Of a stretch of 64,000 nt of DNA, positions 18,084-27,538 are shown in pieces. The DNA is from an uncultured Pelagibacteraceae bacterium. GTDB lineage: Bacteria > Pseudomonadota > Alphaproteobacteria > Pelagibacterales > Pelagibacteraceae. The DNA lies in contig CACHFP010000004.1 of assembly GCA_902579115.1 (NCBI GenBank), forward strand, positions 32,937 through 96,936. Direction: 5' to 3'. Numbering within the stretch: the stretch's first letter is position 1; each line of letters starts with the position of its first letter. The notes under the pieces were generated by a model. That model searched no databases, was not told the DNA's origin, and worked only from the letters and a program-made list of their open reading frames with translations. The position numbers were made by a program, and so were the translations under genes.

Positions 18084-20260
18084 TTTCTTTTCTTATCAAC
18101 TATTTTTTGAATAAACCTTGGCGTTATCGTCCTAATTGGATTAATAGTTGTTTTAATTTTTCCCGGTGGCCCTTTCATTTTAAAACTTATGCCAAACAAC
18201 CCCTCACCTACCTCTTTTGGAATAACTATATCACCAATCACTGGAATTTTTGAGATCATCTTGTTTAAAGTTTTAGCTGGAACTAATGTGCCTCTTAAAC
18301 TAGTTACCTTTAAATCCTGATAACCTTCCATTAAAACAGAAATACTTGGTCCGAGTGCTAAAATTTCATTTAATTTAAGTGTGTCCTTTTTTTTTTCCAT
18401 TTTTATTTCCAAAACATCAAAAGTTAAACCTTCACCTTCTGCTAAATCTGCTAAACCACCCAAGTCGGCTAGGGAGAGTAGTTTTACCATACCTGGCGCA
18501 TTAATTACTTTAAAATTTTCTATTTTTAGTTTTGAACTAGTAACTTGATTATCAATTATTGAGGTAAATAAAAGTTTACCTCCAGTAAGACCTTTAAAAA
18601 AACTGTATTCGGTTAATAATGGTTTTGTTATATCAGAATAAATCTCTAAGTATTTTTTTTTACTATTTTTGTCTTTTTTCATACTTATATCTAAAAAATT
18701 ATTTCCCCCAAAATCCCCTTTGGAAGATATTTTTGTAAATTTCCCATTTTCAATTTTTCCAATTAATTTAAAATTTTTAAGTTTTTCTGATAGAGGTGCA
18801 ACTATATTTGTAAGATCAATTTCAATTTCTTTATTTATTTCTGAAAAAAAGTTATTTTTTGTTTGACTATTTAAAATTTTAGGTAAATTGGATGCATCAA
18901 ATTGAGTTCCTTTAATTAAAATTTTGTCTTTTTGAATAATTGAAAAATTATTATTTTCAATGTTATCTTTAAACGTTTTAATTGAAATCTTTTTAAAAGA
19001 ATTTAGATTGTTATTACTAAATTTAACGTCACTTAAAAAAATTTGATTTTTACCCTCAATAAAACTGATCTCATTAAATCTTAAATTGTCTAGTTTTTTA
19101 TCCAAATTTACTGAAATATTAGCAATAGACCCTTTACTTTTTTTGTAATTAATTAAATCTAATTGAATAGTTTTTTCGTAGTCAAAATTTAATTTAAGTT
19201 TTAAGGTATTATTTAAAAATTTGTTTTCTAATTCAAAAGGTAACGATATTCCTTGATTAGAAACGTATTTACCAGAAATAGTTGTTTTATTATCTTTTGA
19301 ACTAAAATTAGTTTCAAATATTGAATTCATTATCGATAAGTGATTAACTTTATCAATTAAAAGACTATTCTCTAGAAGGTTATCAAAGTTAAGAAAGGCA
19401 CTAGAAATTTTTCCATTACCTTTGTAATCATAATTTTTTACTTTATATGTTTTGTCAAAGATAATAGAAAAATTATTGTTAATTTCTGCATCTAAATTTG
19501 AAATCATTTTTAGATATTTATTTTTTTTTTGTAAATTAGAAAATTTTTCATTTTCTTGATTGCTCTTTTTAATAATAGATTTAAAATTACACTCTAATGA
19601 TATTTCTGGTGATATTTTTGCTACTATATCTCCATCTTCTATTTTTAGAGGGCCTGCATCACCAAAAAAATTTTTTATTAATACATCGGTTTTATCGGCA
19701 AAGTAACTAAAATTAGAATTGTCTAAATTAAAATCATTTGAAATCTTAGCTTTTAAATTAGAAACACTACCCTTTGCTATAAAATTATCAATTAAATTTT
19801 CCTCATTTAAATAAATTTCAAGTACTGTATTTAATTTTCCTGCCAAAATTTTATTTTTAATGAAACTTCTAAAATTTGACGGTTTAAGTGTAACGGATAA
19901 TTTCTTTAATTGTTCAACATCAAATTCACCCAAAACTAAATTTATTTTTTCTATTTGAGGAGTTGATTTAAATATTGAGAGAAAATCAATATAAACTTTA
20001 ATGCTTTTTGCTGGAACTTTTACATTACGATATTCAATATTGGGATTATTAGTGCCTAAAAATAAACTAATTTCTTTAATGTCAAGTTTAAAATTTATTG
20101 TGTTTATGTTTAACTTGATATTATAGTTTGAACGATTAATTTTTTCACTTATTAAATTATTAAATTTTTTTGTTTCGATGCCAGTAGTAGATAAAATAAT
20201 AATCAACGAAATAAGAATAATAAGAAAAAATAAAATAAATAAATTTAGAAATTTTTTCAT
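18080..20260 (-). CDS. AsmA-like / YhdP-type membrane-anchored envelope protein
   Basis: A large 726-aa protein with one N-terminal membrane helix (about residues 5-26) followed by a long beta-rich region high in Asn, Lys, Leu and Ile, presumably in the periplasm. The C-terminal part SLRGTLVPAKTLNKMISKIP, then VIGDIVIPKEVGEGLFGISF and GPPGKIKTTINPI, is typical of AsmA-like C-terminal regions. Members of this superfamily such as YhdP and TamB form lipid-transport grooves between membranes. That role is inferred, not shown. The ATG overlaps the prfB TAA by one base, so it is coupled to mrcA-prfB. Confidence 0.75.
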   Translation of the reverse strand: MKKFLNLFILFFLIILISLIIILSTTGIETKKFNNLISEKINRSNYNIKLNINTINFKLDIKEISLFLGTNNPNIEYRNVKVPAKSIKVYIDFLSIFKSTPQIEKINLVLGEFDVEQLKKLSVTLKPSNFRSFIKNKILAGKLNTVLEIYLNEENLIDNFIAKGSVSNLKAKISNDFNLDNSNFSYFADKTDVLIKNFFGDAGPLKIEDGDIVAKISPEISLECNFKSIIKKSNQENEKFSNLQKKNKYLKMISNLDAEINNNFSIIFDKTYKVKNYDYKGNGKISSAFLNFDNLLENSLLIDKVNHLSIMNSIFETNFSSKDNKTTISGKYVSNQGISLPFELENKFLNNTLKLKLNFDYEKTIQLDLINYKKSKGSIANISVNLDKKLDNLRFNEISFIEGKNQIFLSDVKFSNNNLNSFKKISIKTFKDNIENNNFSIIQKDKILIKGTQFDASNLPKILNSQTKNNFFSEINKEIEIDLTNIVAPLSEKLKNFKLIGKIENGKFTKISSKGDFGGNNFLDISMKKDKNSKKKYLEIYSDITKPLLTEYSFFKGLTGGKLLFTSIIDNQVTSSKLKIENFKVINAPGMVKLLSLADLGGLADLAEGEGLTFDVLEIKMEKKKDTLKLNEILALGPSISVLMEGYQDLKVTSLRGTLVPAKTLNKMISKIPVIGDIVIPKEVGEGLFGISFKMKGPPGKIKTTINPIRTITPRFIQKIVDKKRN

Positions 20261-21349
20261 TACCTATTTTTAATTCCTTCCTCAATAAATTGATCTATAT
20301 TTCCATCTAAAACGCTTGATGGATTTGTATTTTCAACTTTATTTCTTAAATCTTTTACAAGTTGATATGGTTGTAAAACATAAGACCTGATCTGATGGCC
20401 CCAGCCTATATCTGTTTTATTATCAATTTCCTTTTGATTTTTTTCCTCTCTTTTTTGTATTTCAAATTCGTATAATCTAGCTTTAAGCATTCTATAACAT
20501 GTTTCTTTATTCTTATGTTGAGATCTTTCATTTTGACATTGAACGACAATTTTTGATGGAAGATGTGTAATTCTTACTGCACTATCAGTAGTATTTACAT
20601 GTTGGCCGCCTGCTCCGCTAGATCTATATGTGTCAATTCTTAAATCTTTCTCCTCAATTTTTATATCTATTTCGTCATCAATTGCTGGATAAACCCAAAC
20701 ACTTGCGAAGCTTGTGTGACGTCTTGCTCCACTGTCAAAAGGGGAAATTCTTACAAGTCTGTGAACACCAGATTCTGCTCTCATCAATCCATATAAATAT
20801 TCTCCATTTACTTTAATTGTAGAAGATTTTATACCAGCTTCTTCACCTCTATGTTCGCTAATAATTTCATATTTAAAATTTTTTTTATCGAACCATTTCA
20901 TATACATTCTGCGTAACATGTCGGCCCAATCTTGGCTCTCTGTGCCTCCTGCGCCAGCATGTATTTCTAAATAAATATCAAAATCATCGTTTTCCCCAGA
21001 TAAAAAACAATTAATCTCTACTTTTTTAATTTCCTTAATCGTGTCGTCTAATTTGATATTGCAATCGCTAATAATTTCATCATTTTTTTCTTTAAAAGCT
21101 AAAAAATGAAGATCTTTTAAATTATTAATTTCATTAAAATATTTTCTAAATAAACTGAGAATATCCTCATATTTTTTTTTGAGTTTAACAGTTTTTTTTG
21201 CTAAATCTTTATTTTTCCAAAAATCTTCTTTTAATAAAGTTTTTTCTAGATCTGATAGTTTTGACTCAACTTTATTTTTATCAAAGGTACCCCCTGATAT
21301 TTTTAAGAATTTTTTCTACTTGGGATATTTTGTTTTCAAAATTTTGCAT
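20260..21349 (-). CDS. prfB: Peptide chain release factor 2, with programmed +1 frameshift
   Basis: RF2 terminates translation at UGA and UAA. The gene is split between two frames. Codons 1-22 run from ATG 21349 to CTT at 21284-21286 and are followed by an in-frame TGA (21281-21283). Skipping one base resumes at GAT and continues to the stop at 20260, giving 362 aa. The second frame contains HAGAGGTESQDWADMLRRM, the SPF tripeptide (ISPFDSGARRHTS) that reads UGA, and the GGQ catalytic loop SSGAGGQHVNT. Annotation from the long open frame alone would wrongly start at 20919 and lose 143 residues. The start codon overlaps the mrcA stop by one base. Confidence 0.97.
21281..21295 (-). promoter_or_regulatory. 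prfB programmed +1 frameshift site
   Basis: The minus strand reads AGGGGGTACCTTTGA. It comprises an internal Shine-Dalgarno AGGGGG (21290-21295), a three-base spacer TAC, the slippery CTT and the UGA stop, followed by T. This is the classical RF2 autoregulatory element. When RF2 is scarce the ribosome pauses at UGA and slips +1 to make full-length RF2. Confidence 0.95.
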
Positions 21350-23706
21350 TAGTAAAATTGTCTAAATTTAATAAGAGTATCATGATCATTAATTGAAATT
21401 AAATTATTATTATTAATATTGTTAATATCTTTTATTTTAAGAGCCTCAATAATCGTATTCTTGTCTCCTGCTGATGACTTCAAACCAGTATCATAATTAA
21501 GTGAAGTTAGATAAATATTGGAAGGTATCTTAAAATCATTAAAATCTTCTTTAAAAAGTGCATTTTCTACAAAATTTTTGAATACAGGAAGAGCTGCCTT
21601 AGATCCAGTTTCAAACTTTCCGAGCGATTTAGGATTATCAAAACCAATGTAAACACCTATCACCAATTTTGAGGAAAAGCCAATAAACCACGCGTCATAA
21701 TTTTCATTAGTCGTTCCAGTTTTTCCAGCTAAAGGTACTTGAAGATTTCTAAGTTTTTTAGCAGTCCCTCTTTTTACCGCACCACTTAAAATCGAAGTCA
21801 TTTGATACGCGGTTTCCTCACTAAATATTTGATCATTAGTATTTTCTATTTTAGGTAAATCGATTTTTTTCTCCACAAATTTATCACATCCAAAACATTT
21901 TCTATTTTCAATTTTAAATATAGTTTTTCCCCTTCTATCTTGAATCCTAGATATTAAATTTGGTTCAATTTTTTTTCCTCCATTTACAAAAGATCCATAA
22001 GCAGCAGTTAAATTAATCAAAGTAGTTTCTGCAGCTCCAAGTGAAACTGACAGTAGTTCCGGAATTTCGTCATAAATATCTAATTTTTTTGATAAATCTA
22101 AAATAGTGTTTAAACCTAATATTTTTGCTATTCTTATTGTCATTAAATTTCTGGAGTACTCAATACCTTTTCTTAAAGTTGAGGGACCATAAAATTTTTT
22201 ACCATAATTTTCTGGTTTCCAGTTTTTAAGACCCAATCCTTGTCTCTCTACGAAAGGAGCGTCTAAAATTATAGAGTTAGGGGAGAAGCCATTTTCTAAT
22301 GCTGCAGCATAAACAATGGGCTTAAAAGCGGAGCCTGGTTGTCTCATAGCCTGAGTAACTCTATTAAACTCACTTGATTTAAAATTAAATCCTCCTACTA
22401 ATGCTTTAATATCACCCGTAAAAGCATCTAACACTACAATACCTCCGTTTACCTTAGGATATTGCTTTATCTTCCAATCGTTTTTAATTTTTTTAACAAA
22501 AATTATATCACCAATTTTAAATTTATCAGTAATCGTCTTTTTTTTTGAAATTGTCCATTTAATATTTTCTAGTTTTAAAAAACCTATAGTCGGTTTTTTT
22601 TCATTAATTATTATGAATTTAATTTCTGAATTATTTAATTCAGTTACTTCTGCAAAATGCCAGTTTAATGTTGGGTCTAATTTATATTTGTCAATTTCTT
22701 TTTTCCAATTTGCGTTTTTCAATTTATTTGTAATCGGTCCTCTCCATCCGTGTCTTTTGTCGTAATCTTCAATACCCTTCCTTAAAGATTTAATTGCTTG
22801 AATTTGATAATTAATATTTAAAGGAGTTCTTATACTCAACCCTTGAGAATATAATTTTTCAAAACCATATTTTTCATTGACTGCTCTTCTAACTTCTTCA
22901 GTATAAGAATTTGCTTCATTTACAATTTCAATTTTTCTCTTTTTGAGACTAATCTTGGAGTTTTTGAATTCAATATATTGTTTTTTTGAAATAAAATTAT
23001 TTTCTTCTAGATTTTTTAAAACTAAATCTCTTCTAAATTTTCCTACTTCTGGATATCTGTAGGGATTATATTTACTTGGTGCTTTTGGTAAGGCGGCTAA
23101 TAATGCTGCATCAGGATAATTCAATTCTTTAATTGATTTATCAAAGTATTCTAAGCTTGCAGCAGCTATCCCATAAGTTCCTTGGCCCAAATAAATTTGA
23201 TTCAAATATAATTCAAGTATCCTTTCTTTATCGTAAGCTCGCTCAATTCTAAAAGCTAAAATAGCCTCTTTAATCTTTCTTTTCATTGAAACTTCATTTG
23301 TAAGAAGAAAATTTTTTGCCACCTGCTGGGTAATTGTTGAGGCGCCTTCTAATCTTTTATTTTGAGCAATATTTTTTACATTATTAATCACTGCACGCAA
23401 AATACCTTTGGCATCAACACCGGGATGTTTAAAAAAATTTTTGTCCTCAGCAGATAGAAAAGAATTTATTACAACTTCTGGGATAGACTCGTAGGGAACG
23501 AATAGTCTTTTTTGTAAAGCATATTCAGCTATAAGTTTACCATTGTCTGAATATACCCTACTTGATATCGGTGGCTGATAATTTGAAAGCTTTTTATAAT
23601 CGGGCAAACCTATTGAAAAATACCATAATGTTGAAAACAAAAAAAACAGAATTATCGCAAAAAATATAATTAAAAATTTTACTGAAAAGTTAAGAAATTT
23701 AAACAT
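21349..23706 (-). CDS. mrcA: Penicillin-binding protein 1A (class A)
   Basis: A bifunctional peptidoglycan glycosyltransferase and transpeptidase, inner-membrane anchored by one N-terminal helix (about residues 8-30). The GT51 domain shows SAEDKNFFKHPGVDAKGILR and GASTITQQVAKNF. The transpeptidase domain shows the SxxK motif in QPGSAFKPIVYAAAL, the SxN motif in YSRNLM and KTGTT. A CFGC pair in the last third lies in a region I recall as carrying cysteines in alphaproteobacterial homologues too. The 785-aa length is normal. It heads an operon with prfB and the AsmA-like gene, each junction being a one-base TAATG overlap. Confidence 0.97.
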   Translation of the reverse strand: MFKFLNFSVKFLIIFFAIILFFLFSTLWYFSIGLPDYKKLSNYQPPISSRVYSDNGKLIAEYALQKRLFVPYESIPEVVINSFLSAEDKNFFKHPGVDAKGILRAVINNVKNIAQNKRLEGASTITQQVAKNFLLTNEVSMKRKIKEAILAFRIERAYDKERILELYLNQIYLGQGTYGIAAASLEYFDKSIKELNYPDAALLAALPKAPSKYNPYRYPEVGKFRRDLVLKNLEENNFISKKQYIEFKNSKISLKKRKIEIVNEANSYTEEVRRAVNEKYGFEKLYSQGLSIRTPLNINYQIQAIKSLRKGIEDYDKRHGWRGPITNKLKNANWKKEIDKYKLDPTLNWHFAEVTELNNSEIKFIIINEKKPTIGFLKLENIKWTISKKKTITDKFKIGDIIFVKKIKNDWKIKQYPKVNGGIVVLDAFTGDIKALVGGFNFKSSEFNRVTQAMRQPGSAFKPIVYAAALENGFSPNSIILDAPFVERQGLGLKNWKPENYGKKFYGPSTLRKGIEYSRNLMTIRIAKILGLNTILDLSKKLDIYDEIPELLSVSLGAAETTLINLTAAYGSFVNGGKKIEPNLISRIQDRRGKTIFKIENRKCFGCDKFVEKKIDLPKIENTNDQIFSEETAYQMTSILSGAVKRGTAKKLRNLQVPLAGKTGTTNENYDAWFIGFSSKLVIGVYIGFDNPKSLGKFETGSKAALPVFKNFVENALFKEDFNDFKIPSNIYLTSLNYDTGLKSSAGDKNTIIEALKIKDINNINNNNLISINDHDTLIKFRQFY

Positions 23707-23765
23707 AAAACTTAATAATAATAATAAATTTGACTTTCTTAGGGCACTAAGTGAAATTAAGTGTA

Positions 23766-23771
23766 ATTATA
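23766..23771 (-). promoter_or_regulatory. Consensus -10 box for the mrcA operon
   Basis: The minus strand has a perfect TATAAT here, 60 bases upstream of the mrcA ATG. The -35 region is weak. The box lies in a small inverted repeat GTGTA-ATTA-TACAC (23761-23774) in the 142-base mrcA/rne gap. A TATAAA at 23782-23787 on the plus strand could serve the divergent RNase gene. Confidence 0.35.
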
Positions 23772-23848
23772 CACAAAATCGTATAAAATAATAATATGAC
23801 AAATTTAAAATTAACCGATTTCAAAAAAATTAAAGGAATTCAATTAAA

Positions 23849-25669
23849 ATGGAAAAAAATTTATATATTGATGCTTCGCATCCAAACGAAACACGTATTG
23901 TTCTTAAATCAGATTATTCAATTGAAGAATATGAATTTGAAGATAAAAATAATTTAAATTTTAAAAACAATATTTATTTAGGAACAATTAGTAGAGTAGA
24001 GCCATCTCTGCAAGCTGCTTTTGTTAACTTTGGAAGAGAAAGACATGGTTTTCTCGCTTTTAATGATATTCAATCGGATTATTATCAAGTTCCTTCAGAA
24101 GATAAAGAAAGAATCAAAGAAGCTGAAGAAAAGATACGTGAAGAATTAAAAAATAAAACGATTGAAGCCCCTCAAGAAAATGTTCAGCAATTATCTAGCG
24201 TAGATGAGACTGACGGACCAAAGGAAAATGGAAATGATAGTATAAAAAACGAAGATGTAGAAAAAAAAGAGTATCGAGAAGAAGTCAAAAAATCTTTAGG
24301 TATCAAAAGGTACAAAATACAAGAAGTAATCAAACCTGGTCAAGTTATACTTGTCCAAGTAATCAAAGAAGAACGTGGTCAAAAAGGTGCGGCACTTACA
24401 AGTTTTATATCTTTAGCAGGAAAATACTTGGTTTTAATGCCTAATACTCCTAAGGGTGGAGGAATTTCTAGAAAAATATTTAATTCTGCTGATCGGCAAA
24501 AAATAAGAAATATTTTAAATGAAATTAGTATTCCAAAAAGTATGGGTGTAATTGTTAGGACAGCTGGCGCAAATAAAACTAAAAATGAAATAGAAAAAGA
24601 TTTTCAAAACACACTTAAGACTTGGGAAGAAATAAAGGAAAAAGCTTTAGACTCAAATGCCCCTTCTCTAGTTTATGAAGAGGGAGATATTATAAAAAGA
24701 ACTTTAAGAGACACCTATGACAATGATACGAAAAATATTTATATTGAGGGAAATGATGCATATCAAAAAGCTAAAAAATTTATGAAAGAATTAATGCCAA
24801 AAAACGTTAAAAACGTTAAAAAATATAGAGGTAAGATACCTCTTTTTCATTTTGCAAATATTGAAAAAGAATTAAATAATATTTTTGAACCAACTGTTAA
24901 ACTCAAATCTGGTGGTTATTTAGTAATAAATCCAACTGAGGCACTTGTTGCTATAGATATTAATTCTGGTCAATCAACAAAACAAATTAATATTGAAAAA
25001 ACGGCTTTAAATACAAACATGGAAGCAGCTGAGGAGATTGCTCATCAAATTAAATTGAGAGATCTTTCTGGATTAATAGTAATAGATTTTATTGACATGA
25101 TGAATTTCTATAATAGACGAACAGTGGAAAAAAAAATGAGAGAAAGTATAAAAAAAGATAGAGCTAGAATTCAAATAGGAAGAATAAGTAATTTTGGTCT
25201 TCTTGAAATGACAAGACAAAGATTAAGAGAAGGATCAATCAAATGGGAAACGCAACTATCTTTAGAGTCTTTTTCCCAGAAAATATTAAAGAAGATACAG
25301 TTTCTAACTTTTAGTGATAAAGTTAAAATCGTAAAAGCTTATATTCCTGAAAAAGTAAAATCTTATATAGAGAAAAATTTTTTGGATGAACTAAGATATT
25401 TTCAAAAAAAATACTCGTATAAAGTTGATTTAGTCTCAAATAATCAATTAATCATACCTGAATATAAAATTGAGTTGATGAATAAATCCAAAAAAATAAT
25501 AAACTTAATAGAAAATATACATAAAATTAAAGAGTTAAAAAAGAACTTTTTACAAAAAAAAGTTGATAAAAAAGAAGCACGTAAAAAAATTAAAAAAGAT
25601 ACAAAAAAATCAAAAACAAGAAAAATGCCTAGAACTTTGTGGGTTAGGCGAAAAAGAAAAGCTAAATGA
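23849..25669 (+). CDS. rne: Ribonuclease E/G family endoribonuclease
   Basis: RNase E/G endonucleases initiate mRNA decay and mature rRNA and tRNA. The 606-aa protein has an N-terminal S1-type domain ([19 protein letters not shown]) interrupted by an acidic low-complexity insertion at about residues 83-145. The catalytic core follows ([20 protein letters not shown], then [12 protein letters not shown], with the metal-binding Asp residues). After [13 protein letters not shown] the usual Zn-link CPxC is absent, and I find no cysteine in the whole protein. The C-terminus is a short Lys/Arg-rich tail with no long degradosome scaffold. RNase E or RNase G cannot be firmly separated. The stop overlaps that of thiG. 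Confidence 0.92.
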   Translation: MEKNLYIDASHPNETRIVLKSDYSIEEYEFEDKNNLNFKNNIYLGTISRVEPSLQAAFVNFGRERHGFLAFNDIQSDYYQVPSEDKERIKEAEEKIREELKNKTIEAPQENVQQLSSVDETDGPKENGNDSIKNEDVEKKEYREEVKKSLGIKRYKIQEVIKPGQVILVQVIKEERGQKGAALTSFISLAGKYLVLMPNTPKGGGISRKIFNSADRQKIRNILNEISIPKSMGVIVRTAGANKTKNEIEKDFQNTLKTWEEIKEKALDSNAPSLVYEEGDIIKRTLRDTYDNDTKNIYIEGNDAYQKAKKFMKELMPKNVKNVKKYRGKIPLFHFANIEKELNNIFEPTVKLKSGGYLVINPTEALVAIDINSGQSTKQINIEKTALNTNMEAAEEIAHQIKLRDLSGLIVIDFIDMMNFYNRRTVEKKMRESIKKDRARIQIGRISNFGLLEMTRQRLREGSIKWETQLSLESFSQKILKKIQFLTFSDKVKIVKAYIPEKVKSYIEKNFLDELRYFQKKYSYKVDLVSNNQLIIPEYKIELMNKSKKIINLIENIHKIKELKKNFLQKKVDKKEARKKIKKDTKKSKTRKMPRTLWVRRKRKAK

Positions 25670-26447
25670 CTCCTTTTAAAGGAGAACTTGGATTGGCAAA
25701 ATAATTTTTTTTCATCCTCTTTGCTAAAAAGGCATTTCGTCCAGCCATTACAGCATCTTTAAAAGCGGTAGCCATAAGTGTTGGTTTTTTTGCGTTTGCA
25801 ATTGCACTGTTAATTAGTACACCATCGCAACCAAGTTCCATTGCAATTACAGCATCAGATGGGGTTCCAATACCTGCATCAACAATCACTGGGACTTTAG
25901 ATTGTTTAATGATTAACGAAATATTAACTTTATTTTGCAATCCTAATCCAGAACCAATTGGAGATGCCAAAGGCATAATAGCTGATGCACCCACATCTTC
26001 TAACTTTTTTGCAAGTAATGGATCGTCAGTACAATAAACCATCACTTTGAATCCTTCCTTGACTAATATTTTGGTGGATTTTATTGTTTCTATCATATTT
26101 GGATAAAGTGTTTTTTTGTCACCTAAAACTTCTAATTTTACTAGTTTCCATCCCCCCATCTCTCTAGCTAATCTTAAAGTTCGTAAGGCCTCATCTGAAG
26201 TAAAACAACCGGCTGTATTCGGTAAGAAAATAATTTTTTTTGAATTAATATAATCTGTTAACATTGGTTTTTTTTTATCAGTAATATTTACACGTCTTAC
26301 AGCTACAGTGACCATTTCTGCACCTGAAGCTTTAATAGCATTAGCAGTTTCAAAAAAATTTTTGTATTTACCAGTACCTACGATTAATCTTGATTTTAAT
26401 TTTTTATTACTAATTTTTAAAAAGTCTTTTTTCAATTTAACCGCCAC
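25662..26447 (-). CDS. thiG: Thiazole synthase ThiG
   Basis: ThiG builds the thiazole phosphate of thiamin from deoxyxylulose phosphate, ThiS thiocarboxylate and dehydroglycine. The 261 aa form a TIM barrel with [23 protein letters not shown] (the Schiff-base lysine region of the family), [30 protein letters not shown] and [15 protein letters not shown]. The start is GTG at 26447, inside the 3' end of thiS (11-base overlap). No thiC, thiO or thiH lies nearby. It converges on the RNase gene with an eight-base stop overlap. Confidence 0.97.
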   Translation of the reverse strand: MAVKLKKDFLKISNKKLKSRLIVGTGKYKNFFETANAIKASGAEMVTVAVRRVNITDKKKPMLTDYINSKKIIFLPNTAGCFTSDEALRTLRLAREMGGWKLVKLEVLGDKKTLYPNMIETIKSTKILVKEGFKVMVYCTDDPLLAKKLEDVGASAIMPLASPIGSGLGLQNKVNISLIIKQSKVPVIVDAGIGTPSDAVIAMELGCDGVLINSAIANAKKPTLMATAFKDAVMAGRNAFLAKRMKKNYFANPSSPLKGVI

Positions 26448-26640
26448 CTATAAAATGAACAATTTCTACTTTATCATTATCTTTTAAGATTTTTTTTTTA
26501 TAATCTGTAGAACTTAATATAGCGCCGTTATATTCAATAGCTATCTTTTTGTTATTGAGCTTATATTTTTTTAATAAAGCTAAGATAGAAACTTTTGATT
26601 TTATTATAATTCTTTTACCATTTAATTGTATTTTTGCCAT
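26437..26640 (-). CDS. thiS: Sulfur carrier protein ThiS
   Basis: A ubiquitin-fold sulfur carrier of 67 aa, ending in IGGG, whose C-terminal Gly-Gly is converted to a thiocarboxylate for thiazole synthesis. It opens [15 protein letters not shown] and has [18 protein letters not shown] in the middle. It overlaps thiG by 11 bases and is transcribed divergently from aroQ across only 33 bases. Confidence 0.94.
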   Translation of the reverse strand: MAKIQLNGKRIIIKSKVSILALLKKYKLNNKKIAIEYNGAILSSTDYKKKILKDNDKVEIVHFIGGG

Positions 26641-26673
26641 AATTCAGTTAATCAATGCTAATATTAAATAGCA

Positions 26674-27111
26674 ATGGAAAAAATTATAATTGTTAACGGT
26701 CCAAATCTCAACCTTTTAGGTGAAAGAGAAAAAAAACAATATGGAACTTTTACATTAAAGGATATAGAAAACGAGTGTAAAAATTATGGTAAAAAAAACA
26801 ATTTAGCAATCACTTTGTATCAATCTAATATCGAGGGTGAACTTGTAGAAAAAATTCAAGAATCAAGAAAAAATCAAAATGGTTTAATAATAAACGCAGG
26901 AGGCTACACTCATACTTCAGTAGCTATACACGATGCATTAAAAATTATAAAAATTCCAATTATTGAATTGCATATAAGCAATATATATAATAGAGAAGAA
27001 TTTAGACATAAATCTCTCATAAGCAAAGTGGCTACGGGAGTAATTTGTGGTTTCGGATCTAGTGGTTATGTAATGGCATTAGATGCAATGAAATATTACT
27101 TAAAAAAATGA
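26674..27111 (+). CDS. aroQ: 3-Dehydroquinate dehydratase, type II
   Basis: Catalyses the third step of the shikimate pathway. The 145-aa flavodoxin-like enzyme shows VNGPNLNLLGEREKKQYG with the catalytic Tyr, NAGGYTHTSVAIHDAL, and HISNIYNREEFRHKS with the catalytic His/Arg region. The stop overlaps the accB ATG by four bases, and aroQ-accB-accC form an operon as in many Alphaproteobacteria. An inverted repeat TGCTA-N8-TAGCA (26656-26673) abuts the ATG. Confidence 0.97.
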   Translation: MEKIIIVNGPNLNLLGEREKKQYGTFTLKDIENECKNYGKKNNLAITLYQSNIEGELVEKIQESRKNQNGLIINAGGYTHTSVAIHDALKIIKIPIIELHISNIYNREEFRHKSLISKVATGVICGFGSSGYVMALDAMKYYLKK

Positions 27112-27533
27112 AGATTGATAAAAAATTAATTAAAGAGTTAGTTGATAATCTAAAAGAATTTAATTTAACTGAACTAGAGTATCAAGATGGACAAACAAAA
27201 ATTAAGGTTTCAAAAGCAACAAAAAGCATTGAACAGTCTAAAACTGGAGCAGTTGTTTCTCCAAACAAAGCAGTTTTAAATGTTTCAAATGAAACCGATG
27301 GTATAAGAGTTAAATCTCCAATAATTGGTACTGCTTATTTAGCTCCAGAGCCTGGGGCAAAAAAATTCGTAGAAGTTGGTGATAAAATTAAAAAAGGTCA
27401 AACAGTAATGATTGTGGAAGCTATGAAAACAATGAATCATGTTCCCTCAACAAATGACGGGGAAGTGAAAAAAATTCTTGTTCAAGATGGTCAACCTGTG
27501 GAATTTGGTCAAACTTTAGTTATCTTGAAATAA
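27108..27533 (+). CDS. accB: Biotin carboxyl carrier protein of acetyl-CoA carboxylase
   Basis: BCCP carries biotin between the carboxylase and transferase halves of acetyl-CoA carboxylase, the first step of fatty acid synthesis. The 141 aa have an N-terminal helix, a flexible Ser/Lys-rich linker (about residues 38-65) and a C-terminal biotinyl domain. The biotin-accepting lysine is in VEAMKTMNHV (about residue 107). It overlaps aroQ by four bases and precedes accC by five. Confidence 0.97.
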   Translation: MKIDKKLIKELVDNLKEFNLTELEYQDGQTKIKVSKATKSIEQSKTGAVVSPNKAVLNVSNETDGIRVKSPIIGTAYLAPEPGAKKFVEVGDKIKKGQTVMIVEAMKTMNHVPSTNDGEVKKILVQDGQPVEFGQTLVILK

Positions 27534-27538
27534 TAATA

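Noticed and set aside
20920..21349. Apparent pseudogene or truncated release factor lacking its N-terminal third
   Set aside because: The upstream frame, AGGGGG, CTT and TGA form the classical RF2 frameshift element, so the gene is intact.
23796..23966. Upstream open frame starting at ATG 23796 that overlaps the RNase E/G start in another frame (about 57 codons)
   Set aside because: It is Lys/Ile/Leu rich like any chance frame in AT-rich DNA, has no ribosome binding site and resembles nothing I know.
24795..24825. Short tandem repeat AAAAACGTT in the RNase gene
   Set aside because: Two copies only, encoding a Lys-Asn-Val repeat in a charged loop. Expected in low-complexity AT-rich coding DNA.
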